Assembly (NCBI RefSeq): GCF_018200035.1
Contig: NZ_CP073584.1
Coordinates: 1 to 64,000 of the forward strand
Direction: 5' to 3'
From: Sulfitobacter albidus
GTDB taxonomy: Bacteria; Pseudomonadota; Alphaproteobacteria; Rhodobacterales; Rhodobacteraceae
Length of the DNA: 64,000 nucleotides
The notes below the pieces were generated by a model, which made no database searches, was not told the origin of the DNA, and worked only from the letters and a program-made list of their open reading frames with translations. This document shows, piece by piece, positions 26,733 through 33,969 of this stretch. A program made the translations under genes and the position numbers. The first letter of the stretch is position 1. Each line of letters opens with the position of its first letter.

Positions 26733-27251
26733 TTGCCAGTTGCTTCAGTAGTTGACTGGTATGGTCCCTATAACTCTTATGATCGCTTGGTCGCGGAAGC
26801 CCGTCAGATGGCCACTAATAGATGTATCTACATGGGGATTGGTGGGCTAACCAATAGTTTAGAAGTCTTGTATGTCGGCCTATCTACGCGACCCAACACC
26901 CGATTTAATAACCATCACGCCTTACAAGCCCAGAACATCAAACAATTCTACATTGGTGAGATAACAACCTCGGGACTCCCAGGGCGCAGGCGGAAAAAAG
27001 TTCCGACTGATTTAGACGCTACAGAGCATGCCTTGATCGCATATCTTAGGCCGGAGCTAAATGTCCGCAGAAAGTCGACACTGCCCGAAGACTGTGTGTC
27101 TGTATTTTCGAGGTTCTTCGGTAAGAATAACTGGGAAAAACCCAAGCCGACGCCATACTTTTTTCCGCCCGTGATCGCGTTCAATACTTACTCAGGGGAA
27201 TGGCATCCCGAGAGAGAGGACATCACTGACGCTGCTGATAAAGCGTCTTGA
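26733..27251 (+). CDS. GIY-YIG nuclease-like protein
   Basis: A 172-aa protein starting TTG, with GTAGGG upstream and the preceding stop two bases away. CIYMGIGGLTNSLEVLYVGLSTRPNTRFNNHH gives the GIY...YVG, S, R and H pattern, and LDATEHALIAYLRPELN supplies the conserved glutamate and asparagine of GIY-YIG endonucleases. The C-terminal 70 residues (VFSRFFGKNNWEKPKPTPYFFPP) are unassigned. It may be an antiphage nuclease; its context is a small membrane protein upstream and a viperin block downstream. Family assignment is by motif only. Confidence 0.65.
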   Translation: MPVASVVDWYGPYNSYDRLVAEARQMATNRCIYMGIGGLTNSLEVLYVGLSTRPNTRFNNHHALQAQNIKQFYIGEITTSGLPGRRRKKVPTDLDATEHALIAYLRPELNVRRKSTLPEDCVSVFSRFFGKNNWEKPKPTPYFFPPVIAFNTYSGEWHPEREDITDAADKAS

Positions 27252-27392
27252 AGTCACATGCTGCATCAGTGACATTTAACAAATCTCTAAACTGAACAAC
27301 ACTTTACAAGCTGGCCCAGAATTGACAGCCGGGCAATGCCCTACACATTGCCTGATTCTTTTGACGGGCTGAATATGACCGGAGACCCAAAA

Positions 27393-28625
27393 ATGGCATC
27401 AAACGAATTTCTTTGGCCCATTCAAAAGCGGCGCGATCAATTGTCAGAGCTGGGATCCCAGTTGCGAAACCTGCAAGATAAGTATCAGGAACTCGAGCGG
27501 GCCGTCAAAAACTTCAAAGCGTATCAGCCTGACGTTGAACGAGAAGAACTGGTTCGACTGAATGCAAAGGCATCTGAACTGTCGTTAGAGGTTGCCAACC
27601 TAGAGAGAAGCAAGGCTGTGCTGGATAAGCAGCTGAAAGACGTTCGCTCAAAGCAAATTAGCCCGGTGCTGTTCTGGAAATTTTTTAATGAGGAGCAGAA
27701 GGAGTTGCGGGCAGAAATGGCCCGCTTACAGCAAAAAGCCAATGCGGTCGTTCAGCGCATCGAGAACGATAAAGCGACATTATCCGAAACAAAATCCCAA
27801 GTTGAGCTGGCTAAAAAGCGCCTTGCAGAACACGATAAATTCGATCTCGAAAACACAGTTCGACTTCTGTCAGGTATTCCTAAGAGCATCGATCGTACAA
27901 AAGCTGATCGCGCAGCGGCTAGTGCGGAATTGACACGCATAGAAACTCGAATCCGCCCTCATGTGCAGGAGTATGAACGATTACAGTCTGAAGTCTCAAC
28001 GCTGAACTCGGAAATAGCTACGGCTGAAGTTTTTAATCGAAATCTCGATGCTGCACCCAACGGGTACGAGCGAAAAATAATACATGAACAATGTGAAAGT
28101 AGATTTGGGACTGGACGTCCAAGCGAAGTTATCAACGACCGTAGAGGTAAAGTGCGGCGCCTTGAAAATAACATTCCCAAGTTGGAGCGGCGGATCCGTG
28201 ATGAACTCGAAAAATCTGATAGAAACATTGAGCATCTTTTGATCGACGGAAACAACGTCTGTTACGAGGGGCAGAATTTTATTGAACTGCGCGCACTCAT
28301 TGCGTTACTTGCCGCGTTGGCAGGCCAGTTTGCGATTACGGTAGTGTTTGACGCTTCTATTCGTTCTTTACTGAAGGCGAGCACAAAAGACATCAAACGC
28401 CGTCTCGGGCCATCTATCACGACATACATCGCGCCAACAAAGACGGGTGCCGACGAATATCTTCTGAAATTAGCCGGGAATCTCAAAACCAGCTTCATTC
28501 TGAGTAATGATCGATATGCAGAATATCATGACTTTGATGCGGTAAAATCCGAACGAGTGTTGCGATTTTTGATAGCGGACGGAAAACTCATGGCAAACGA
28601 CCTAGATATTTCCGTCAATATTTGA
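27393..28625 (+). CDS. Coiled-coil protein with C-terminal NYN/PIN-like RNase domain
   Basis: I chose the ATG at 27393 (MASNEFLWPIQ) because GGAG lies eight bases before it; an ATG at 27336 in frame lacks such a site. Residues about 10-275 are heptad-rich coiled coil with a short break at ISPVLFWKFFNEEQ. The C-terminal 130 residues look like a NYN (Zc3h12a-like) ribonuclease: LLIDGNNVCYEG near 283, VVFDASIRS near 322, TKTGADEYLLKLAG near 353, ILSNDRYAEYHDF near 374, with acidic residues at the expected places. It ends 16 bases before the viperin start and should be cotranscribed with it. I know of no described viperin system with such a partner. Confidence 0.72.
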   Translation: MASNEFLWPIQKRRDQLSELGSQLRNLQDKYQELERAVKNFKAYQPDVEREELVRLNAKASELSLEVANLERSKAVLDKQLKDVRSKQISPVLFWKFFNEEQKELRAEMARLQQKANAVVQRIENDKATLSETKSQVELAKKRLAEHDKFDLENTVRLLSGIPKSIDRTKADRAAASAELTRIETRIRPHVQEYERLQSEVSTLNSEIATAEVFNRNLDAAPNGYERKIIHEQCESRFGTGRPSEVINDRRGKVRRLENNIPKLERRIRDELEKSDRNIEHLLIDGNNVCYEGQNFIELRALIALLAALAGQFAITVVFDASIRSLLKASTKDIKRRLGPSITTYIAPTKTGADEYLLKLAGNLKTSFILSNDRYAEYHDFDAVKSERVLRFLIADGKLMANDLDISVNI

Positions 28626-28641
28626 ACTTGAGAGGGAATTG

Positions 28642-29496
28642 ATGCTGCATATTCCAGAGCTGACAATAAACTGGCATATTTTGGAGGCATGTAACTATGA
28701 TTGCTATTTTTGCTATGCAAAGTACGGGAAAAAGTCCAATTTCTCTCGCGACTATTCAGAAATCTTGTACGACTTAAGTGCCCTCAGTGGCAAAGTGATT
28801 AATTTTCCGTCTGGACCAATTTCGGTCAAGAACATCAGGATTAATTTCGCAGGTGGGGAGCCTTTCCTAGAGAAGGAGCTTGGCGCTGCCGTTTCTCTGG
28901 CCTCTGAACTTGGGCTACGTCCTTCATTCATCAGCAATGGATCTCTCTTGACCGATAGCTTTATCGAACACTATGGCGCAATGATTTCTGTGGCGGGTTT
29001 TAGCATTGATAGCTTCAGCAGGGATACAAACCAGAAGATTGGTCGTCGTGATAACAAAGGTCGTCAGGTTGATTTTGAAAGATTTTCGGAAGTTTTTTCG
29101 CGGTTTAGGAAATTCTCACCTCAAACCTTACTCAAAATAAACACAGTCGTTTGTCGCGAGAATGTTAATGACGATTTTAATCAGCCACTTGTTGAGCTCC
29201 GGCCAGATCGATGGAAGATTTTGCGAGTGATCCCAATTCATGGCGCAGAAGATCTAGAAATTTCAGACGCACAGTTTGACGCTTTCTTGGCGCGCCATCA
29301 CGACGTCGACTGTCGGATCGTACCAGAGGACAACGCCCACATGCATCGTTCATATCTTATGCTTGATCCGGAAGGTCGCTTCTACCAACGCGAAGGGTCG
29401 GGCTATGTTAAGAGCGCCCCGATTGTACAAGTAGGTGCTGCGCGCGCTCTAGAGGGTGTCGATTTTGATGCAAAGACGTACGTTAGTAGGTATTGA
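28642..29496 (+). CDS. Prokaryotic viperin (radical SAM ddhNTP synthase)
   Basis: A 284-aa protein whose ATG follows GAGAGGGA. The radical SAM cluster motif CNYDCYFC has Cys17, Cys21, Cys24. Downstream segments match viperin closely: INFAGGEPFL, FISNGSLLTD, FSIDSFSRDTNQKIGR, LLKINTVVCRENVNDDF, RWKILRVIPIHGAED, ISDAQFDAFLARHHDVDCRIVPEDN and SYLMLDPEGRFYQ. Viperins turn CTP, GTP or UTP into 3'-deoxy-3',4'-didehydro nucleotides that terminate phage RNA synthesis. It lacks the N-terminal amphipathic helix of animal viperin, as bacterial ones do. No nucleotide kinase, a frequent partner, is next to it; the neighbour is the NYN protein. The substrate base cannot be told from sequence by eye. Confidence 0.9.
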   Translation: MLHIPELTINWHILEACNYDCYFCYAKYGKKSNFSRDYSEILYDLSALSGKVINFPSGPISVKNIRINFAGGEPFLEKELGAAVSLASELGLRPSFISNGSLLTDSFIEHYGAMISVAGFSIDSFSRDTNQKIGRRDNKGRQVDFERFSEVFSRFRKFSPQTLLKINTVVCRENVNDDFNQPLVELRPDRWKILRVIPIHGAEDLEISDAQFDAFLARHHDVDCRIVPEDNAHMHRSYLMLDPEGRFYQREGSGYVKSAPIVQVGAARALEGVDFDAKTYVSRY

Positions 29497-30102
29497 GCCT
29501 CCTAAAGTGCGAATGGCCTGATGAGCACTGATCCGATTGAAAAATCTAAAATACAAAGCAGGCTTTGGCCGTTTTGCAAACTTGGGTCTTATCGAAGTGG
29601 GTAACGACAGCGACCGACCCTTCCTTAAAGCGGCGATGATAGGTTTCCAGCGGCATTCCCGCTGTCGTTTTAGGGGCCCTTGTCCTTTAGCAGGTCGAAC
29701 CGCCTACGAAGTTGAAGCGAGGTCGACATTGAGAAAGTGGTCGCGGTGCTTGGCTTGGACCGTGGCATGGCTCGGATGCTTCACTTTTATCGACTTGGGG
29801 TGAGTGACTTGACCAACCTCTTTGCGGAGTTAAATATCGCTTGAGCGATTGCAGCGGCGTAGTCACGGGCTTTCTCCTGATGTGTTGAGTTGCTCGATAA
29901 TGCTGGTCGCAGCTGTCGCCCCATCCACAAAGGTTGCCCCCGATCTTTTTCCCCTGTCCCACCAAAGATAAGAGGTGGGCCATTCCTCGCGGGACAAAAA
30001 GAGCGGCGCCTGCCCCTCTCCGCTGCGCTTCGCCTTCGGTGTGTAAGGGTCTTGGCCAGCTGCAAGGTGACCATCATTGCAACGCAAACAAGGAGAAAAG
30101 CA
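29497..30102. other. Gene-poor stretch between viperin and DUF736
   Basis: About 600 bases with no frame I would support. The first 400 bases show broken short frames on both strands and may be remnants of an old insertion. The last part holds the second copy of the nested hairpin (29944-30002) and a CAGCTG-centred imperfect inverted repeat (about 29908-29918 with 30058-30073). Confidence 0.5.
29944..30002 (+). promoter_or_regulatory. Nested hairpin element upstream of DUF736 (copy 2)
   Basis: The outer stem TCTTTTT (29944-29950)/AAAAAGA (29996-30002) encloses CCCACC (29958-29963)/GGTGGG (29974-29979). The spacers CCCCTGT and CCATTCCTCGCGG match copy 1 at 11205 almost exactly, while both stems differ with compensating changes. 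It lies about 100 bases before the DUF736 ATG, the same distance as copy 1 from its gene. Confidence 0.55.
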
Positions 30103-30441
30103 ATGACCACGAACTGCATCAAATTCACAAGCGACGATATCGAAACAGCAAAAGGCGTAGGGTCCATTTCAACCCTGAATTTCGACCTCGACATCACAGT
30201 CGAACCAATCGCCAGCAGCAATCCCATGGCACCGACGCACCGTGTCCTTGGCCGCTCCCCTCGCGGCAAACTGGTCGAATGCGGTGGTATCTGGAAGAAG
30301 CAGAACAAAGACACCGGCTCTGACTACTTCACCCTGACGGTCCGCGATCACGCCTTCAACGCCAACCTTGGCAAAGCTGCGAGCCAAGATGATATGTCCC
30401 TGCAGGCCATCATCCCCTGGGGTCCCAAAGAGGCCGCTTAA
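30103..30441 (+). CDS. DUF736 family protein
   Basis: A 112-aa protein with AGGAGA seven bases before the ATG. It carries the DUF736 pattern: LDITVEPI, THRVLGRSPRGKLVECGGIWKKQNKDTGSDYFTLTVRD and a final LQAIIPWGP. The family is nearly universal on conjugative plasmids of Rhizobiales and Rhodobacterales and is often near transfer genes; its function is unknown. A GACCGCTTCGGCGGTC hairpin right after the stop (about 30451-30470) may terminate transcription. Confidence 0.85.
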   Translation: MTTNCIKFTSDDIETAKGVGSISTLNFDLDITVEPIASSNPMAPTHRVLGRSPRGKLVECGGIWKKQNKDTGSDYFTLTVRDHAFNANLGKAASQDDMSLQAIIPWGPKEAA

Positions 30442-30517
30442 CAAACAAGCCAGACCGCTTCGGCGGTCTGGCTTAATACGTGCAGATGTGAGATTTCGAC
30501 CTCGCGTGAAGAATGTA

Positions 30518-30581
30518 TGTCCGAAATTTGTAACATTCTTCGGACTCGCGTTTGTCCGAAACTTGTAGTACATTTCGGACA
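30518..30581. promoter_or_regulatory. Tandem inverted-repeat operator of the abiE pair
   Basis: Two copies of TGTCCGAA-N12/13-TTCGGAC lie at 30518-30545 and 30553-30580, starting 35 bases apart; even the spacers are similar (ATTTGTAACA, ACTTGTAGTA). The second ends on the abiEi start codon. AbiEi antitoxins are known to bind inverted repeats in their own promoter, so this is a strong operator candidate. Confidence 0.75.
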
Positions 30582-31246
30582 TGACTCATGACGTGCAATC
30601 CAAATCACTACCAGATCGCCTTCGTGCACGCATGGACGATGCGCCGCGCCAAGTGTGGACACCGGCCGATTTTGCCGACGTCGGTGGTCGTGCTGCCGTC
30701 GACAAGGCTCTGCAACGCATGGTCACGTGCGGTCAACTGCGGCGCATTGAGCGAGGGCTTTATGACAAGCCATCCCAGAGTGCGCTGACAGGCAAATCAA
30801 CTGTACCAGACTACCGCGCTGTCATCGATGCGATCGCGCGCCGTGATCAAGTCCGCTGGTTGATTGATGGGATGACGGCTGCGAACACGCTTGGTCTTAC
30901 CAATGCGGTGCCAGCCAAAATTGAGGTGCTGGTGGATGCACGCCTCAAGCCGGTCACATTGGGCAATCAAAAGATCGTCTTCAAACACGCTGCCCCTAGT
31001 CGACTATATTGGGCGGGGCGGCCGGGCATGTATCTGGTTCAGGCTCTGCATTGGCTTCATGATGTCATGTCGAATGATGTCCAGGGGGCGACTGTTCGCA
31101 AAACTATACGGCGTCTGCTTGCCGATAAGGACACAGGTCCGGCTCTTTTGGATGATCTGAAGGGCGGTTTGTCAGCCATGCCGATCTGGATGCAAGATAT
31201 TTTGCGTGCGCCTCTGTTTGATGTGGTCGAGGGAGATCAAGGATGA
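30581..31246 (+). CDS. abiEi: AbiEi-type antitoxin (DUF6088), type IV toxin-antitoxin
   Basis: A 221-aa protein. The N-terminal winged helix is WTPADFADVGGRAAVDKALQRMVTCGQLRRIERGLYDKP (about 26-65); the rest (DGMTAANTLGLTNAVPAKIEVLVDARLKP) matches the DUF6088/AbiEi antitoxin family. It overlaps the toxin start by four bases. It should repress its own promoter through the tandem inverted repeats that end at its ATG. Such pairs cause abortive infection and stabilise plasmids. Confidence 0.88.
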   Translation: MTHDVQSKSLPDRLRARMDDAPRQVWTPADFADVGGRAAVDKALQRMVTCGQLRRIERGLYDKPSQSALTGKSTVPDYRAVIDAIARRDQVRWLIDGMTAANTLGLTNAVPAKIEVLVDARLKPVTLGNQKIVFKHAAPSRLYWAGRPGMYLVQALHWLHDVMSNDVQGATVRKTIRRLLADKDTGPALLDDLKGGLSAMPIWMQDILRAPLFDVVEGDQG

Positions 31247-32283
31247 GCACGGAAGGTTTCCAAAAGATCATTGCTGCAAGCGTTGCAGATCGCGCTGATC
31301 TGTTTCTCACCACCGCCAACAGGCTCGGCGCGCCGCTGATCAATATTGAGAAGGACTTCTGGGTCTGCTGGACGCTTAATGCGCTCTACCATCGGCTTCC
31401 TGCCGGTGGTCCACGGCTCCTGTTCAAAGGGGGGACATCTCTCTCAAAGGCCTACGGTCTGATTGATCGGTTTTCCGAAGACATCGACGTCACGGTGTTC
31501 CGCGATGATCTTGGCCACGGCGAAACACCAGAGGCGCTAGCCGCGCTCTCTGGGAAGAAACGCAAAGCTGCCATTGAAGCGATCCAGAGTGATTGCCACG
31601 CCTATATAACTGGGCCGCTTTTGGTGGAGCTGTCCCAGCTGATCGCCGAGGACACAAGCGGGCAGGGTCGGATTGAAATCGATCCTGATGATGGCACGGG
31701 ACAGACACTTCTTGTCTGGTATCCACGGGTCGACGGGTCCGACACGGGATACGTTCAAGCCGCCGTCAAAATCGAGTCCGGGGCAAAATCCGCCCTGGAT
31801 CCAAACAGCCCGCAGTTGATCCGTCCGTACATTTCGGACGATTTGGGCGGCATTGATTTGGATGTTCCGGAGGTTCGAACGATTGATGCAGAGCGCACGT
31901 TTTGGGACAAGGTCGTCATCTTGCACGGGCTACGGAATTGGTTCGAGACGCGCGGTGAACTGAAGCAAGACGGGCAGCGTATTTCGCGGCATTACTACGA
32001 TCTGCATTGCATGTTGGAAACCGACGCGGGTAGGGCTGCTGTTGCAGACCTTGAGTTGGGCGCGGACTGTGTGGCCCACGCGAAGACATTTTTTAACCGT
32101 CCTGATTTCAACCTAGGTACGGCAAAGCCCGGAACGTTTGCGCTCGCACCACCTGCAGACATGGCTGCGCGATTGGGCGGTGATTACAAAAATACCGAGG
32201 CGATGATCTTCGGTGAGGCTCCATCCTTTGATGCAATCTTGGATTCGATTGCGGCTCTCGAGGACCAACTGAACCAAACTTGA
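31243..32283 (+). CDS. abiEii: AbiEii nucleotidyltransferase toxin
   Basis: A 346-aa protein. The nucleotidyltransferase signature is visible as LLFKGGTSLSKAYGLIDRFSEDIDVTVF (about 63-90), with GG-S and D-x-D acidic residues, and KDFWVCWTLNALY before it. The family toxin transfers nucleotides to tRNA or another target and is held in check by AbiEi. It is translationally coupled to the antitoxin. The sequence is full-length with no break. Confidence 0.9.
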   Translation: MSTEGFQKIIAASVADRADLFLTTANRLGAPLINIEKDFWVCWTLNALYHRLPAGGPRLLFKGGTSLSKAYGLIDRFSEDIDVTVFRDDLGHGETPEALAALSGKKRKAAIEAIQSDCHAYITGPLLVELSQLIAEDTSGQGRIEIDPDDGTGQTLLVWYPRVDGSDTGYVQAAVKIESGAKSALDPNSPQLIRPYISDDLGGIDLDVPEVRTIDAERTFWDKVVILHGLRNWFETRGELKQDGQRISRHYYDLHCMLETDAGRAAVADLELGADCVAHAKTFFNRPDFNLGTAKPGTFALAPPADMAARLGGDYKNTEAMIFGEAPSFDAILDSIAALEDQLNQT

Positions 32284-32669
32284 TCCTGTCACTTTGAAGC
32301 TGTCGTTCGTTTTTTTGGAGCGGGTTGGCTGACGTGTAGTTTGCCCAAACTTCGGATTTGAGTGTGGGATACTGTCCTCTGTCGCATGCAGGCGAACTGA
32401 TAGACGACGGTCGATTTATCACCACCGTTGTGCTCCTTCCCATTGACCTGTTGGCCCATCAGATCGCTAGCCCGGAGGCGAGCGGCCTGCAACGCTTGGG
32501 CAAGGTTTCTGGACGGCTGGCGCCTTGCGCGCTGCGGTGCATCGCGCACAACAAACATTGCCCGTCGCGTGCTCCATTTCATTGCGCCCCAAGTTGGGTG
32601 CAGCCCGCTCTGATGCCTCCAGTCTTTTCCACGATCCGTCCAACGACGATCAATGGAAAGGATCACAAT
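32284..32669. other. Intergenic leader upstream of the 58-aa gene
   Basis: A 386-base stretch with no supported gene. Frames on either strand are short and atypical. It probably carries the promoter of the 58-aa gene; I see no clear -35/-10 pair. Confidence 0.4.
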
Positions 32670-32846
32670 ATGACATACGAACAATCCCTCGACCTCGCAG
32701 AACTGCAAGCCGACATGGCCTTTGAAACCTACCTCTCAGCCTTCGAAGTGGGCGACCATCCCGAAGTCATAGACAGCCTCGCAACCGAGGCTCTAATCGC
32801 CCAAGATCGCTGCGCAGATTTGCGCTCTCAGGATCTGGCTCATTGA
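32670..32846 (+). CDS. Conserved hypothetical 58-aa acidic protein
   Basis: MTYEQSLDLAELQADMAFETYLSAF and 33 more residues, acidic and helical, preceded by AAAGGA. The coding strand is clean and a strong terminator follows. No recognised domain. Position, base composition and the terminator suggest a real small plasmid gene of unknown role. Confidence 0.55.
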   Translation: MTYEQSLDLAELQADMAFETYLSAFEVGDHPEVIDSLATEALIAQDRCADLRSQDLAH

Positions 32847-32887
32847 GCCAGACACCTCTGCGGTTGGATTGATCCGCAGGGGAGGGT

Positions 32888-32959
32888 GACCTCCTGTCGG
32901 AGGTCTCAGATGGGCAGTTGCAAAGGCTGACACCGACGCGGTTGGGGGTCAGCTTTTTT
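32888..32959 (+). terminator. Double hairpin with intrinsic terminator
   Basis: GACCTCC-TGTC-GGAGGTC (32888-32905) is followed by GCTGAC (32926-32931)/GTCAGC (32948-32953), extended by CC/GG, and TTTTTT (32954-32959). The second is a standard intrinsic terminator for the 58-aa gene. Confidence 0.75.
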
Positions 32960-33246
32960 GCTGTTTTCATGCTGACGGCTTGATGCGACTTGGTGGCGCA
33001 AACCCTTGTATGTTGTTTGGTTGGTGCGGGCCCGTGTTCGCTTTGTGCGGGCGGCCAATAGAGCAGGCAATGATAGGCCTAATGCTTGGTATGGCTACTG
33101 GCAGGCGGTGTAGGGGGCGTTGAAATGCTATCAATGCAAAAAGATAAATTGCGCAATATATAATATTGTTATATAGAGGAAGGAGAAGAAAAGGACGTTG
33201 GCAGGATATGCCACTTGTCTGCGACATTTGTCCGAGGGGTTTCGAA
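32960..33246. other. Non-coding region before the mobilisation genes (oriT candidate)
   Basis: A 287-base gap upstream of mobC-like and relaxase genes, the usual position of oriT. It includes an A+T-rich near-palindrome AATATATAATATTGTTATATA (about 33156-33176) that could be the promoter or the melt region. I cannot point to a nic site. Confidence 0.35.
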
Positions 33247-33969
33247 ATGAAGACAGGAAGACCAAAACGCCTCAAGCTGGAGCAGCGCATTGAACTGGCG
33301 CGGCGATACCATGCAGGAGAAACCCCAAAGGTATTGGCCGAAGCCTACGGCGTTTCTCGCAGGCATGTGACGCGGCTTGCAAAGGAAGAGCAGGGTGAAG
33401 GTCTCGCTGTGCGCGATCCCTCTGAGCGGGTCAGCTTTCGCGCCTCAGCGTCAGAGCTCGCAGCCTTTGATGCGGAGTGGCAGACACGCGGGTTTGCCAA
33501 CCGCTCTCAAGCCCTCAATGCAGTGCTGCGCGGACGGTGTGGGTTCCTTGATGTGCCCCGTGATTTGGTCGCTGAGTTCTGTGCCAGTTGGCGGCAAGCC
33601 AAGGATGTCAGTGATGCAGGTTTGGCGCTCGCAAAAGCAGTGCATCGCGGAAAGGTGTCTGTGTCATCTGAGGACCGGGCCTTGCTCGTTTCACTGCTTG
33701 ATCTGGCGCAGTGCATGACCCGTGAGCTTGGCCAAATGAAGGATGCAGCGCAGGTCCGGCGCAAGCGGGATTGGCCGTTAAAGGAAGAAGAGGATGCAGC
33801 CCTTCGGGCGCTTCCAGATCAGCCGACGCGGGCGGCATCCGGGCTGCGCTTGGTGGCGGGGGAGGGCGGTCGCGAAGGGGCGCGGAAGTCGGTGGCCTTG
33901 GGTTCGTGTGGAGGGGCCGCGCCGGAGGGGGGCGCGGCTGTGATCGATCGGAGCATCTCCAATGGCTGA
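33247..33969 (+). CDS. MobC-like mobilisation accessory protein
   Basis: A 240-aa protein from the ATG at 33247, with GAGGGG seven bases upstream. The N-terminal helix-turn-helix is MKTGRPKRLKLEQRIELARRYHAGETPKVLAEAYGVSRRHVTRLAKEE; then SERVSFRASASELAAFDAEWQTRGFANRSQALNAVLR resembles the ribbon-helix-helix part of MobC-type relaxosome proteins. It overlaps the relaxase start by eight bases. The C-terminal tail is Gly/Ala-rich and probably disordered. It likely helps the relaxase at oriT. Confidence 0.72.
   Translation: MKTGRPKRLKLEQRIELARRYHAGETPKVLAEAYGVSRRHVTRLAKEEQGEGLAVRDPSERVSFRASASELAAFDAEWQTRGFANRSQALNAVLRGRCGFLDVPRDLVAEFCASWRQAKDVSDAGLALAKAVHRGKVSVSSEDRALLVSLLDLAQCMTRELGQMKDAAQVRRKRDWPLKEEEDAALRALPDQPTRAASGLRLVAGEGGREGARKSVALGSCGGAAPEGGAAVIDRSISNG

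Noticed and set aside
30451..30470. Hairpin after DUF736 as a CRISPR-like repeat
   Set aside because: Single GACCGC/GCGGTC hairpin; no spaced repeats anywhere in the window, so no CRISPR array.
32289..32708. 139-codon minus-strand frame in the gap before the 58-aa gene
   Set aside because: Amino acid composition is atypical (Arg/Gln/Trp-rich) and it overlaps a better-supported plus-strand gene.
33156..33176. A+T-rich near-palindrome called as oriT
   Set aside because: Position is suggestive but there is no recognisable nic-site consensus; kept only as a candidate region.
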